Source: Anaerostipes faecalis (GTDB lineage: Bacteria; Bacillota; Clostridia; Lachnospirales; Lachnospiraceae). From it: a stretch of DNA of 64,000 nucleotides. Shown here in pieces: positions 18,100 to 27,133 of the stretch. The stretch's first letter is position 1, and each line of letters starts with the position of its first letter. A program made the translations under genes and the position numbers. Location of the stretch: positions 1-64,000 of the forward strand of contig NZ_JABRXE010000008.1 in the NCBI RefSeq assembly GCF_018982945.1. Reading direction: 5' to 3'. The notes beneath the pieces are model-generated. The model made no database searches. It was not told the origin of the DNA and worked only from the letters and a program-made list of their open reading frames with translations.

Positions 18100-19464
18100 T
18101 TAATTTTTAAAGCTATGAATAGGAGCCGGAATTCTTCCTCCTCTGTTTACAAATGCATCACAGGAAAATTCATTTACTGGCATAATTGGAGCATATCCTA
18201 ATAATCCTCCAAATTCCACCTGATCTCCGACATCTTTACCAATTGCCGGAATAACACGAACTGCTGTTGTTTTCTGATTAATCATTCCCAGTGCCATTTC
18301 ATCTGCAATCAGACCTGCAATGGTAGTTGCTTTTGTTTTTCCAGGAATAGCAATCATATCAAGACCTACAGAACATACACAGGTCATTGCTTCTAATTTT
18401 TCCAGAGTTAAAGCTCCTGCATTAACAGCATCAATCATTCTCTGGTCTTCACTGACAGGAATAAACGCCCCGCTTAATCCGCCAACATAAGATGAAGCCA
18501 TAACTCCACCTTTCTTCACCTGGTCATTTAACATGGCAAGAGCTGCTGTTGTTCCTGGGGCACCAGCATATTCCAGACCGATTTCTTCCAGGATTTCACC
18601 AACACTGTCACCGGCTGCTGGTGTTGGAGCCAGGGACAGGTCGATAATTCCAAAAGGAATTCCAAGTCTTCTGGACGCTTCTTTAGCAACCAGCTGTCCA
18701 ACACGAGTTACTTTAAATGCTGTTTTCTTAATTGTCTCACAAAGAACTTCAAAATTCTCTCCTCTGACTTTTTCGATAGCACGTTTTACAACTCCAGGAC
18801 CACTGACACCTACATTAATAATTGCATCTGCCTCTGTTACTCCATGAAATGCACCTGCCATAAATGGATTATCATCCGGTGCATTACAAAATACTACAAA
18901 TTTTGCACATCCAAGACACTGATTGTCTTTTGTCAGTTCTGCTGTTTCTTTGATCATCTCTCCAATCAGTTTTACCGCATCCATGTTAATCCCAGTCTTT
19001 GTAGAACCTACATTGACAGAAGAACAAACAAAATCTGTTTCAGCCAGTGCTTTTGGAATGGAACGAATCAGTAATTCATCAGCTTTTGTCATACCTTTAC
19101 TTACAAGAGCAGAATAACCTCCAAGGAAGTTTACCCCAACTTTCTTTGCAGCCTTATCCAGTGTTTTAGCCAGTTCCACAAAATCATCCGGTGTTTCACA
19201 TACGTTTCCACCGATCAAAGAGATTGGTGTAATAGAAATTCTCTTATTAACAATAGGAATTCCAAATTCTTTTTCTATATCTTTTCCTGTCTGAACCAGA
19301 TCCCTGGCAACGGTTGTTATTTTGTTATATACATTTTCTTTTACTTCATCCAATGTATTTGCAACGCAATCCAAAAGACTGATACCAATTGTAATTGTAC
19401 GAACATCCAGATTCATCTCATGGATCATCTTATTTGTTTCAAATACTTCATTAAGATTAATCAT
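18100..19464 (-). CDS. PFL-family protein (UPF0210/DUF711)
   Basis: 454-residue protein of a conserved family whose fold is related to pyruvate formate-lyase-type barrels but whose reaction is unknown. Recognisable stretches are [94 protein letters not shown] and [13 protein letters not shown] at the end. No signal peptide or membrane segment is present. It starts 12 nt after the ACT-domain gene, and this ACT/PFL pairing is widely conserved in Firmicutes, suggesting joint action, perhaps with an amino-acid ligand. Its length is normal for the family. Confidence 0.9.
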   Translation of the reverse strand: MINLNEVFETNKMIHEMNLDVRTITIGISLLDCVANTLDEVKENVYNKITTVARDLVQTGKDIEKEFGIPIVNKRISITPISLIGGNVCETPDDFVELAKTLDKAAKKVGVNFLGGYSALVSKGMTKADELLIRSIPKALAETDFVCSSVNVGSTKTGINMDAVKLIGEMIKETAELTKDNQCLGCAKFVVFCNAPDDNPFMAGAFHGVTEADAIINVGVSGPGVVKRAIEKVRGENFEVLCETIKKTAFKVTRVGQLVAKEASRRLGIPFGIIDLSLAPTPAAGDSVGEILEEIGLEYAGAPGTTAALAMLNDQVKKGGVMASSYVGGLSGAFIPVSEDQRMIDAVNAGALTLEKLEAMTCVCSVGLDMIAIPGKTKATTIAGLIADEMALGMINQKTTAVRVIPAIGKDVGDQVEFGGLLGYAPIMPVNEFSCDAFVNRGGRIPAPIHSFKN

Positions 19465-19476
19465 GTTGCCACCTCA

Positions 19477-19749
19477 CTAAATTCTATGCATAATGTCAAA
19501 GATTTTTTCGTTCTGTGTCTGGATAACAACACCGATTTCTTCGCCGATCTGTTTCAATTCTTCAGACATCAAAGCTGTTTCCTTAGATGAATTCTGAGGA
19601 TCAACAACCATCATCATATTAAAGAATCCTCCTGTAATTGTCTGTGAAATATCCAGGATATTTACATTATTATTTGCAAGATAATTACATACTTTTGCAA
19701 TAATACCAACTCCGTCTTTTCCTACTACTGTAATAACTGTTTTTTCCAT
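19477..19749 (-). CDS. ACT domain protein (UPF0237)
   Basis: 90 residues consisting mainly of one ACT domain: KTVITVVGKDGVGIIAKVCN, NNVNILDISQTITGGFF, MMMVVDP and IGVVIQTQNEKIFDIMHRI. ACT domains bind small ligands, usually amino acids, and this stand-alone family is almost always next to the PFL-family gene, as here (12-nt gap). An AGGAGG site precedes the ATG. It probably forms an operon with the downstream PFL gene; the ligand is unknown. Confidence 0.9.
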   Translation of the reverse strand: MEKTVITVVGKDGVGIIAKVCNYLANNNVNILDISQTITGGFFNMMMVVDPQNSSKETALMSEELKQIGEEIGVVIQTQNEKIFDIMHRI

Positions 19750-19770
19750 ATTTTCCTCCTAAAATGTTGT

Positions 19771-20550
19771 TTACACACTGGTTACTGTTGAAACTGCATC
19801 ACGTTTGGCAACTTCCAAAGGAAGTCCTTCCATATTATGTAATGATACTTTTACAGTTTCATAAGCCAGTTTTTCATAGTTATTTTCTTTACTTAAATGC
19901 CCCAGATAAACTTTCCGGGTATCTGATGTAGCTGTATCTTCAATCAGCTGAGCACACCGTTCATTTGATAAATGCCCGTGTCTTCCCAGAATTCTCCTTT
20001 TTAAATAGTAAGGATACCGTCCAACCTGAAGCATATTGACATCATGATTAGCTTCCACAAACAATATATCTGAACCATATATTTTCTCTACCAGATATTC
20101 ATCATAATCTCCGAGGTCTGTTGCAATACTTGCTTTCACCCCATCGGAACAGAACGAATAACACACCGGATCTGCCGCATCATGCCAGACCCTGGATGCT
20201 TCCACTGTTATATCGCCAATCAAAAACGGCCTGTCTGCATCAATGGAATGAAACAAATCTTTTTCAACCTTCCCGAGATTCTTATATTCAAAGATTGCAT
20301 CAATGGTTTTACTGGTCGCAAACACAGGAATACCATATCTTCGAGATATTACTCCCAGTCCTTTGATATGATCAGAATGTTCATGAGTAATCAAAATGCC
20401 ATCAAAATCGGGAACCGTCAAATCCAGTTCCTTCAGTGCACTCTCTATTCTTTTAGCACTGATTCCACAATCTACCAGCAGTTTTGTTTTATCAGTCCCT
20501 ACAAATATAGAGTTACCTTCACTACTGCTTGCAATACTTGTTAACTTCAT
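19771..20550 (-). CDS. walJ: metallo-beta-lactamase-fold hydrolase, WalJ/YycJ family
   Basis: 259 residues. The MBL motif ILITHEHSDHIKGL (HxHxDH), further ligands in SRVWHDAADP and IATDLGDYDEYLVEKIYGSDILFVEANHD, and a late HLS motif (VYLGHLSKENN) match the YycJ/WalJ nuclease-like family. In bacilli it is encoded with the WalRK cell-wall regulators and affects coordination of division and DNA replication; here no walRK genes are near. The N terminus KLTSIASSSEGNSIFVG is typical. It starts 79 nt after coaE ends. Confidence 0.85.
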   Translation of the reverse strand: MKLTSIASSSEGNSIFVGTDKTKLLVDCGISAKRIESALKELDLTVPDFDGILITHEHSDHIKGLGVISRRYGIPVFATSKTIDAIFEYKNLGKVEKDLFHSIDADRPFLIGDITVEASRVWHDAADPVCYSFCSDGVKASIATDLGDYDEYLVEKIYGSDILFVEANHDVNMLQVGRYPYYLKRRILGRHGHLSNERCAQLIEDTATSDTRKVYLGHLSKENNYEKLAYETVKVSLHNMEGLPLEVAKRDAVSTVTSV

Positions 20551-20629
20551 TAAATCTACCTCAATGTTTCTTTAACAAATTTGTCTTAATCTACAGTATA
20601 TCATAAGGGTATATGAGAATCTACTATTT

Positions 20630-21262
20630 TTATTTTTCGTACATCAGATGTGTTAAGAGACACTTAAATCCCATGGGTTCCCCTAAAATTTCCATAATTT
20701 GTCTTCTGGTATCTTCTATCTTCCCAGAATTATCAATTAAATGGGTTGCCTGTCTCTTGAATTCTTCTTCACTTTTCTGACTGCTGATCATCTGACGTAT
20801 CTTTTCATCTGAATATCCTCTGGATTTCTTCAATCTTTCAAAGCGTATATTCTCTCTTGTAAAAATATACCACAGCTGCTGAAAAAGACTTTCGTATTCT
20901 GCCCCCACCAGCAATGCTGCTTCACACACAATAAATCCTTCCGGATTTTTCTTCTGGATATCTTCTATACGTTTAAGAATTTCCTTATCTACATTTTTAT
21001 GGGTAATCTGATTAAGTTTTTGCAGTTTTTCCGGATTCTGAAAAACAATTTCTCCAAGAATTCCTCTGTCAATGGTTTTATCTTCTTTTAAAATTGTTTT
21101 TCCAAAATACTCTACGATTCCATTATAGCTTACAGCACCTGGTTCCATCAGTTCATGTGCTACCTGATCTGCAATGATAATATCCGCCTTGTAATCTTCT
21201 TTTAGGATATTAAGTACTTCACTTTTCCCAGATCCTACTCCTCCGGTAATTCCAATAATCAT
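20630..21262 (-). CDS. coaE: dephospho-CoA kinase
   Basis: Last step of coenzyme A synthesis: phosphorylates the 3'-OH of dephospho-CoA. I start at ATG 21262, 9 nt after AGGAG; the TTG at 21271 abuts the ribosome site. The 210 residues begin MIIGITGGVGSGKSEVL (P-loop), then ADIIIADQVAHELMEPG, IVCEAALLVGA and TREN-R-ERLKKSRGYSDE with the lid arginine region. It starts 12 nt downstream of polA, a common polA-coaE arrangement in Clostridia. Confidence 0.93.
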   Translation of the reverse strand: MIIGITGGVGSGKSEVLNILKEDYKADIIIADQVAHELMEPGAVSYNGIVEYFGKTILKEDKTIDRGILGEIVFQNPEKLQKLNQITHKNVDKEILKRIEDIQKKNPEGFIVCEAALLVGAEYESLFQQLWYIFTRENIRFERLKKSRGYSDEKIRQMISSQKSEEEFKRQATHLIDNSGKIEDTRRQIMEILGEPMGFKCLLTHLMYEK

Positions 21263-21274
21263 TTTCTTCAACTC

Positions 21275-23908
21275 CTATTTCGCATCATACCAGTTTTCTC
21301 CAGTATTCATATCCACAACTAAAGGTACTTTAAGACTGGCTGCATTTACCATTTCTTCTGTTAAAATCTGTTTCACTTCATCCAATTCATCTAAATGTGC
21401 TTCTATCAGTAATTCATCGTGAATCTGCAAAATCAGTCTGGATTTCATCTGCTTCTCCTTTAATTTCATATTCACACGAATCATTGCTATCTTTATGATA
21501 TCTGCTGCCGTTCCCTGGATTGGAGAATTCATTGCAACACGTTCTCCAAAATTCCTCTGCATAAAATTACTGGACTTAAGCTCTGGAATCGGACGTATCC
21601 GATGGAACATAGTTGTCACATATCCATCGTTCTTTCCTTTTTCCACTTCACCATCTAGAAATTCTTTTACTTTCGGATATGTCTCAAAATATTTATCTAT
21701 ATATTCCTGTGCCTGTTTTCTGGTAATTTTTAAATCCTGACTTAATCCGAAAGCACTTAACCCATATATAATTCCAAAGTTTACTGCCTTTGCATCTCTT
21801 CGCTGTCCTCCGGAAACCTGATCCATTGGAACACCAAAAACCTCTGATGCCGTTTTTGCATGGATATCCTGATTTTCTTCATATGCATGAATCAGATTTT
21901 CATCCTTTGATAAATGAGCCAGTACACGCAGTTCAATCTGAGAATAATCCGCATCAAGGAAAATATATCCTTCTTCCGGAAGAAAAACTTTTCGTATTTT
22001 TCTTCCAAGATCCATGCGGACCGGTATATTCTGAAGATTCGGTTCTGTACTGCTGATACGACCTGTAGCCGTAATAGTCTGATTAAATTTACCATGAATT
22101 CTTTCATCTTCTCCAATATAATTAGCGAGTCCATCTGCATAGGTTGATTTTAACTTAGTCAGCTGACGATACTCCAGAATCATAGGAACAATCGGATAAA
22201 GATGTTCTATTTTTTCTAAAACATCCACACTGGTGGAATAACCTGTTTTTGTTTTTTTACCACCCTCCAGCTTCATATGTTCAAACAAAACAACTCCCAG
22301 CTGTTTTGGTGAATTGATATTAAATTCTTCTCCTGCTTCCTTATATATAGATGTCTGCAGCTGATCAATTCTGCCAACCAGCTGATCACCATACTCTTTC
22401 AAAGCTGTCCGGTTCACATGTATTCCTCTGACTTCCATATCATGCAATGCAAAAATAGTAGGAATTTCAATCTGAGAATATAAATCGGCCATATCTTTGT
22501 CTTTCAGCTGATTTATGAGAATTTCAACAGCTTCTCCTGATACATAAGCTTCATATCCTAAAATCTTTATGCCTTCCTGGGTAAGCTCCCCATTTTTTAC
22601 CATCGGTGTTTTTTTATCCAAAAGCTCTTTCCTTGAAGGCAGCATCAATCCCAGATAATCTCTGGAAATATCATCATATTCATAAGTGCTTTTTAAAGGA
22701 TTTAAAAGGTAAGCGGCCAATGACACGTCAAAAATACTTTCTGTTTTCTCATGGATTTTTAAAAATGACAAATACTTCTTCACTTCCATCATTGCCACTT
22801 TTTCTACATTTTCATAGAGCATGCTGATTTTGTCGAAAAGAAAATCTTTTGTTATAAAACCTTCTGCCGGAATCAATGCTATTTTCCCTTTATCATAGCA
22901 AATGGACACCCACATATTTTCTTCTTCTGCGTATATTGCAATTCCAATATTCTTTTGTTTTACTGTCAGCTCAAATAATTCTTCTGTTTCTGCAAGATCC
23001 GTTATGATTTCTGTTTCCAGTTTGAATTCTTCCTGACTTTCCCCGTCAAATCGCTTAAGAATAGATTTGAACTCCAGCTGTTTTAACAGCTGATATGCTT
23101 CTTTTGTATAAATATCCTGAATTTCTGTTTCTTCTATAGTTATATCTACAGGACTATCCAGTTTAATCGTAGCAAGTTCCTTGCTTAAAACTCCCTGTTC
23201 ATAATATTCCTGAAGATTATTTTTCGCACGGTTTGGTTTCACTTCTTCTATATGCTCATAAGCATTTTCGATGCTTTTAAACTCTTTTATGAGTTTTGTG
23301 GCTGTTTTTTCACCAATTCCAGGAATTCCAGGAATATTGTCTGAAGCATCCCCCATCAAAGCTTTTAGATCAATAAATTCTTTTGGTGTCACTTCATATT
23401 TATCCAGCACATCTTTTGCAAAATAATCTTCCACGATGGTTCCTGAACGGTTTGTTTTAGGAATTCTTATCTGAACTTTTTCTGTAGCAAGCTGAAGCAA
23501 GTCTCTGTCTCCTGAAATAATCCGTACATCAAATCCCTGTTCTTCCCCCAAAACAGACATGGTCCCCAGCAGATCATCCGCCTCAAAACCTTCTTTCATC
23601 ATCATTGGAATATCCATTGCCTTTAGTACTTCTTTTATAACCGGAACCTGCTCAGCAAGTTCATCAGGCATTCCTTTTCTTGTTCCTTTATAGTCATCAA
23701 ACATTTTATGACGAAAAGTGGGTGCCTTTAAATCAAATGCAACAGCCAGATGTGTAGGATGTTCTTCTTCTAAAAATTTGAACATGATATTTAAAAAACC
23801 TAAAATTGCATTGGTATGAAGTCCCTGGCTGTTTGTCATTTCAGGAAGTCCATAAAATGCTCTGTTTAAAATACTGTTTCCGTCAATTAATAATAATTTA
23901 TTTTCCAT
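21275..23908 (-). CDS. polA: DNA polymerase I
   Basis: Repair and Okazaki-fragment polymerase. I start at ATG 23908 (MENKLLLIDGNSILNRAFYG), 9 nt after AAGGAG, giving 877 residues. The N-terminal 5'-3' exonuclease/flap domain (about 1-290) contains GFEADDLLGT, ISGDRDLLQL and LMGDASDNIPGIPGIGEKTA. The middle domain (about 300-470) lacks the DxE and other acidic residues of a 3'-5' proofreading site, as in other Firmicutes PolA proteins. The polymerase domain shows LDADYSQIELRVLAHLS (motif A), RRDAKAVNFGIIYGLS (motif B) and LQIHDELLIEA (motif C). It is followed directly by coaE. Confidence 0.96.
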   Translation of the reverse strand: MENKLLLIDGNSILNRAFYGLPEMTNSQGLHTNAILGFLNIMFKFLEEEHPTHLAVAFDLKAPTFRHKMFDDYKGTRKGMPDELAEQVPVIKEVLKAMDIPMMMKEGFEADDLLGTMSVLGEEQGFDVRIISGDRDLLQLATEKVQIRIPKTNRSGTIVEDYFAKDVLDKYEVTPKEFIDLKALMGDASDNIPGIPGIGEKTATKLIKEFKSIENAYEHIEEVKPNRAKNNLQEYYEQGVLSKELATIKLDSPVDITIEETEIQDIYTKEAYQLLKQLEFKSILKRFDGESQEEFKLETEIITDLAETEELFELTVKQKNIGIAIYAEEENMWVSICYDKGKIALIPAEGFITKDFLFDKISMLYENVEKVAMMEVKKYLSFLKIHEKTESIFDVSLAAYLLNPLKSTYEYDDISRDYLGLMLPSRKELLDKKTPMVKNGELTQEGIKILGYEAYVSGEAVEILINQLKDKDMADLYSQIEIPTIFALHDMEVRGIHVNRTALKEYGDQLVGRIDQLQTSIYKEAGEEFNINSPKQLGVVLFEHMKLEGGKKTKTGYSTSVDVLEKIEHLYPIVPMILEYRQLTKLKSTYADGLANYIGEDERIHGKFNQTITATGRISSTEPNLQNIPVRMDLGRKIRKVFLPEEGYIFLDADYSQIELRVLAHLSKDENLIHAYEENQDIHAKTASEVFGVPMDQVSGGQRRDAKAVNFGIIYGLSAFGLSQDLKITRKQAQEYIDKYFETYPKVKEFLDGEVEKGKNDGYVTTMFHRIRPIPELKSSNFMQRNFGERVAMNSPIQGTAADIIKIAMIRVNMKLKEKQMKSRLILQIHDELLIEAHLDELDEVKQILTEEMVNAASLKVPLVVDMNTGENWYDAK

Positions 23909-23955
23909 ACCGGAGATCTCCTTTTCGATTCTTCTGAAACATTGTAACACAAAGA

Positions 23956-23997
23956 AATCCTATATGCACGGGATTTCATTCCATAACATATAGGATT
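23956..23997 (-). terminator. inverted repeat after the Rrf2 gene
   Basis: AATCCTATATG and CATATAGGATT pair perfectly (11 bp) across a 20-nt loop, followed on the minus strand by TTTCTTTGTG. It is a weak terminator candidate between the Rrf2 gene and polA. Confidence 0.45.
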
Positions 23998-24021
23998 CCA
24001 AAAACAAACTGTATTTTTACA

Positions 24022-24459
24022 TTAAATCACAAAATCATTTTCACCCTTCAATTTTGCATGATCCACAAGTTCCTGTAAAGTAATATTATTTAAATATTCA
24101 TATACCACTTTACCAAGTCCTTCCCAGATTTCAATAGTTGGACAATCACGGTAACGTTCACACTGGTTCACAGGATCATCTAAGCAGGCAACTGGCTGAA
24201 GACTTCCTTCAGTAATCTTGAGAATCTCATATATTGTGTAATCTTCTGGTTTTCTTGCCAGCTGATATCCTCCATAAGGTCCGCGAAGGCTCTTCAAATA
24301 TCCACAAATTCCCAGTTGACGCACTATCTGTTCCAGATATTTCACTGAAATATTCTGCCTTTTTGACACGTCTTTTAAAGCAATCCAATCACCAGTATGG
24401 TGAATGGCCAAATCATACATTAATCGAACAGCATATCTTCCTTTTGTGGATATCTTCAT
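24022..24459 (-). CDS. Rrf2-family transcriptional regulator with a three-cysteine motif
   Basis: 145 residues. The start MKISTKGRYAVRLMYDLAIH, the winged helix ISVKYLEQIVRQLGICGYLKSLRGPYGGYQLA, and the later cluster CLDDPVNQCERYRDCPT are typical of IscR/CymR-type Rrf2 proteins, with three cysteines at the positions that bind an Fe-S cluster in IscR. Whether it senses Fe-S, cysteine or redox state cannot be told. GGGAG precedes the ATG. The DUF4362 gene lies 15 nt upstream on the same strand. The thiI/desulfurase genes are over 20 kb away, so they are not an obvious target. Confidence 0.9.
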   Translation of the reverse strand: MKISTKGRYAVRLMYDLAIHHTGDWIALKDVSKRQNISVKYLEQIVRQLGICGYLKSLRGPYGGYQLARKPEDYTIYEILKITEGSLQPVACLDDPVNQCERYRDCPTIEIWEGLGKVVYEYLNNITLQELVDHAKLKGENDFVI

Positions 24460-24474
24460 AATTTCACTCCCTGT

Positions 24475-25086
24475 CTATTTTAATTCTTCGGCATTTACTT
24501 CAAGTATTTCTACTATTTTGCTATCATCATCTGATTGTTGAACATCCTTATATGACAGTTTATTTTCCGTTGTCAGAACTGCCACATAACTATCATTTTC
24601 CTCAAAACGTTTCATCGTATTATATACATGATGACTATATCTCTGATCTCCAAATTGGTCTCTTGAGGTATCCTCGACGTAATAATACTTTCCATCTTTG
24701 TATGCAATATAATTTAAAATAGGATCTCCTTCAACAGTAAATTGACTGATAAGAACTGCACCTTCTTTTTTCTTTTTAATCTTATTGCAGAAAGACTTCC
24801 ATAGTTTCGCACTTTCCCCTTTCATCTGCCGGTTTTCTACAACAATAAAACCACTATCCAGAGCCTCTTTTGCACTTAGATCATCCGGGTACTGTTTGAG
24901 TGCACTTTCAATCTCCTTAAAATTTGTTTTTACAACGATTAGTATTTTTTCATCAGAGTCTGAATTTTTAGTCTGCTCAATGGTGTCTTTGTTAGCTTTG
25001 ATAAAATTTGCTGCAAGAACGATACTAACCACAAGAGCCGCTACTGTAATCAGCCATGTTGGTATCTGCCATTTTGCTTTTTTCAT
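24475..25086 (-). CDS. membrane-anchored DUF4362-type protein
   Basis: 203 residues from ATG 25086 (AGGAG, 7 nt upstream); an earlier in-frame codon at 25140 has no such site. One N-terminal membrane segment (WLITVAALVVSIVLAANFI, about 10-28) is followed by an outward-facing domain. The region FIVVENRQMKGESAKLWKSF, then GAVLISQFTVEGDPILNYIA, YYVEDTSRDQFG and KLSYKDVQ resembles the DUF4362 family of secreted Firmicutes proteins of unknown function. It precedes the Rrf2 gene by 15 nt, and the two are probably one transcript. Confidence 0.75.
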   Translation of the reverse strand: MKKAKWQIPTWLITVAALVVSIVLAANFIKANKDTIEQTKNSDSDEKILIVVKTNFKEIESALKQYPDDLSAKEALDSGFIVVENRQMKGESAKLWKSFCNKIKKKKEGAVLISQFTVEGDPILNYIAYKDGKYYYVEDTSRDQFGDQRYSHHVYNTMKRFEENDSYVAVLTTENKLSYKDVQQSDDDSKIVEILEVNAEELK

Positions 25087-25195
25087 AACACAACTCCTTT
25101 TTCCTACATTTCCTCTCTGATATTTTACTTGTTTTTCCATCTATTGTCAATTATCTTCAAATCATTTAAAATAGAACCTACAGGAGGTTATCACT

Positions 25196-25807
25196 ATGAG
25201 TAAAGTTAATAAAATCACACCACTTACCAATGTAAAATATTTGAATTTATATGAATTAGAGGCTGAGAACAAATTTGGAAAAACTCATCCATATTATGTG
25301 GCAAGCCGTAAAGATTCCCAACATATGATGGCTGCCACTAAAAAAGCAGATCCCGACGGATGTATTATTTACAGTGTTTTTGGTGAGAACCATGACAAAG
25401 TCATTATGATACGTCAGTTCCGTTTCCCTCTGAATTCTTATGTTTATGAATTTCCTGCCGGTCTGATCGATCCAGGTGAATCTGCCAGAGAAACCGCCAT
25501 ACGTGAGATGATGGAAGAGACTGGTCTTTCCTTTACTCCAGTTGAATGTAAAAACTTTTTAAATCGACCTCATTTTTCTTCTGCCGGAATGACAGACGAA
25601 ACAAACTGTACTGTTTACGGATATGCATCCGGAAAACCTAATCTTGATCATTTAGAACCAAACGAAGACTTATCCGTTCATCTCGTTGATAAAAAAGAAG
25701 CGAAAAGAATTTTAAAAGAAGAAAACCTATCTGTTAAAGCATATTATCTTTTACTTCACTTTTTACATAGCAATCCGGAACATCCTTTTGAATTTTTAAA
25801 CATTTAA
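25196..25807 (+). CDS. NUDIX hydrolase (ADP-ribose pyrophosphatase-like)
   Basis: 203 residues with a perfect AGGAGG 8 nt before the ATG. The NUDIX box is intact: GLIDPGESARETAIREMMEETGL, matching GX5EX7REUXEEXGU. The flanking YVYEFPAGLIDPGE sequence is typical of ADP-ribose pyrophosphatases, which hydrolyse ADP-ribose to AMP and ribose 5-phosphate. The N terminus (LNLYELEAENKFGKTHPYYV) and C-terminal helix lack other domains. It is one of the few plus-strand genes and faces the ProX-like gene; the gap between them is filled by a structured repeat. Exact substrate is not decided by the sequence. Confidence 0.88.
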   Translation: MSKVNKITPLTNVKYLNLYELEAENKFGKTHPYYVASRKDSQHMMAATKKADPDGCIIYSVFGENHDKVIMIRQFRFPLNSYVYEFPAGLIDPGESARETAIREMMEETGLSFTPVECKNFLNRPHFSSAGMTDETNCTVYGYASGKPNLDHLEPNEDLSVHLVDKKEAKRILKEENLSVKAYYLLLHFLHSNPEHPFEFLNI

Positions 25808-25945
25808 AACAAAAAACGCTCCGCGCGTATGTACATGATGTGCAATGGAAAACAGTGAAAGCTATGGCACATCGGCACGCAAAGCGGAGCGAATCTCTCA
25901 TGATTTTGGTATATAGGGAGTTTGTAGCAGACTTATCCGCTTTGT
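25808..25945 (+). repeat. structured intergenic repeat, copy A
   Basis: About 138 nt filling the convergent gap between the NUDIX and ProX-like genes. Outer arms CGCTCCGC (25817-25824) and GCGGAGCG (25884-25891) pair perfectly; ATGTGC/GCACAT pair inside. A final AGCAGA-CTTA-TCCGCT hairpin with one mismatch is followed by TTGTTCTTT. Roughly four in five bases match copy B at 37040-37179 (opposite strand). Confidence 0.75.
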
Positions 25946-25948
25946 TCT

Positions 25949-26497
25949 TTACTTCACCGGCATAGGTAAATCTACAACTATTGGTTCATGATGTACTGCT
26001 GGAAGAAATTTTTCTAAAATATCCCTTGTCTTTATTTTTAAACTTGATGTACTTACACACGGATGACATCCTATATATTCGCTATCAAGTACTGTCTGAT
26101 CTATCAGAAGCTGCACCTGATTATTTTTATCATTCATCAGTCCCATTATAGATACTGCTCCAGGTTTGATATGAAGAAATTCTTCCATATGCTCCGAATC
26201 TGCAAAGGATAATCTGGCACTATCAATCTGTTTGGATAACTCTTTGGTTTTAAAAGGTTTTTCTCCAGGCATCATCAAAAGATAAAATTTTGTTTTCTGA
26301 CGATTACAAAGAAATAAATTTTTACAAATAATAGTATCTAAAATCTTATCAATTTCATTGCAAGCTTCCATTGTATTGGCTTCTTCATGATCGGTTCTCT
26401 CAAATTTTATATTCAGTTCATCCAGCAGATCATAGACTTTCACTTCCCGTTCCAGTCTACCATCTGTATTTTCAGGTCTTCCCTTATGTAATTCCAT
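25949..26497 (-). CDS. ProX/YbaK-family aminoacyl-tRNA deacylase
   Basis: 182-residue stand-alone editing-domain protein that in characterised relatives hydrolyses mischarged Ala-tRNA-Pro or Cys-tRNA-Pro. Matching segments are VYDLLDELNIKFERTDHEEA, IICKNLFLCNRQKTKFYLLMM with the invariant lysine, KTKELSKQIDSARLSFADSE, LHIKPGAVSIMGLMND and the C-terminal FHPC-like GCHPCVSTSSLKIKTRDIL. A helical N-terminal extension (GRPENTDGRLEREVKVYD) is typical of the PrdX/ProX subgroup. No proline-reductase genes are adjacent. Confidence 0.9.
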   Translation of the reverse strand: MELHKGRPENTDGRLEREVKVYDLLDELNIKFERTDHEEANTMEACNEIDKILDTIICKNLFLCNRQKTKFYLLMMPGEKPFKTKELSKQIDSARLSFADSEHMEEFLHIKPGAVSIMGLMNDKNNQVQLLIDQTVLDSEYIGCHPCVSTSSLKIKTRDILEKFLPAVHHEPIVVDLPMPVK

Positions 26498-26575
26498 AGC
26501 TGTTCTCCTTATCCTGATATTTTTTCTTCTATTATAAATGTAATGATAAAAAAATCAAGAAAAACCAAAAAGTTA

Positions 26576-26604
26576 TTGACAGGTTCACCCATTAATGATA
26601 TTAT
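26576..26604 (+). promoter_or_regulatory. promoter of tRNA-Leu
   Basis: TTGACA (26576-26581) and TATTAT (26599-26604), 17 nt apart, 23 nt before the tRNA. Confidence 0.75.
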
Positions 26605-26627
26605 AATTGAGGTCAAAAATTACATAA

Positions 26628-26711
26628 GCCGATGTGTCGGAACTGGCAGACGAGACAGACTCAAAATCTGTTGCTCCTGTGGGCGTGTGGGTTCGAGTCC
26701 CACCATCGGCA
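26628..26711 (+). tRNA. tRNA-Leu (anticodon CAA)
   Basis: 84 nt including discriminator A; CCA is not encoded. The acceptor stem GCCGATG/CATCGGC pairs perfectly. The anticodon arm is ACAGA-CTCAAAA-TCTGT, putting CAA at 34-36, which reads UUG. A long variable arm follows, as expected for Leu, then GTGGGTTCGAGTCCCAC for the T arm. The gene has its own promoter and terminator and stands alone. Confidence 0.97.
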
Positions 26712-26724
26712 TTTGTCAGTTATG

Positions 26725-26761
26725 GTGAAATGTCCATTCTATATGGATATTTCACTTTTTT
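26725..26761 (+). terminator. terminator of tRNA-Leu
   Basis: GTGAAATGTCCAT pairs with ATGGATATTTCAC (13 bp, one G-U), followed by TTTTTTCTTTC. Confidence 0.85.
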
Positions 26762-26844
26762 CTTTCTTAAAAGAGTGATTACCTTTGATTACCATTTCCT
26801 CAAAAACATTCCGAAAAGATACACAAAGTGTATAAAAAGAAACA

Positions 26845-26871
26845 GCAGGGTCATACATTTATATGCCCTGC
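26845..26871 (-). terminator. terminator of the BFD-like gene
   Basis: GCAGGG/CCCTGC arms around a 15-nt loop; the minus strand continues TGTTTCTTTTT, 8 nt past the stop. Confidence 0.7.
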
Positions 26872-26878
26872 AAACTTA

Positions 26879-27055
26879 TTATCCTTTTAATTCAATTAAC
26901 AGATCTTCAATCTGATCTATACAGGCGCCACATACACTTCCTGCACCTGTTATATCTTTAATTGCATCAACTGTTGTTGCACCTTCTTCATAAGCATCCA
27001 TAATCTGCCCTGCTGTTACATCCAGACAAGGACAAATCATCTGTTCTCTGTCCAT
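26879..27055 (-). CDS. bacterioferritin-associated ferredoxin-like (BFD) [2Fe-2S] protein
   Basis: 58 residues from ATG 27055, 8 nt after a perfect AGGAGG; upstream TTG is too close. The whole protein is one BFD-like Fer2 domain: MICPCLDVTAGQIMDAYEEG, then TTVDAIKDITGAGSVCGACI. The four cysteines in C-x-C and C-x2-C arrangement bind a [2Fe-2S] cluster in the family. BFD itself releases iron from bacterioferritin, but stand-alone Clostridial forms may have other redox partners. No bacterioferritin gene is adjacent. It ends at its own terminator. Confidence 0.85.
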   Translation of the reverse strand: MDREQMICPCLDVTAGQIMDAYEEGATTVDAIKDITGAGSVCGACIDQIEDLLIELKG

Positions 27056-27133
27056 AATCAATACCTCCTAATAACTATAATTTAGAGCCCTATTACAGGA
27101 CTTCATAAGCTATTATAGGCTTTTTGTGATTTT

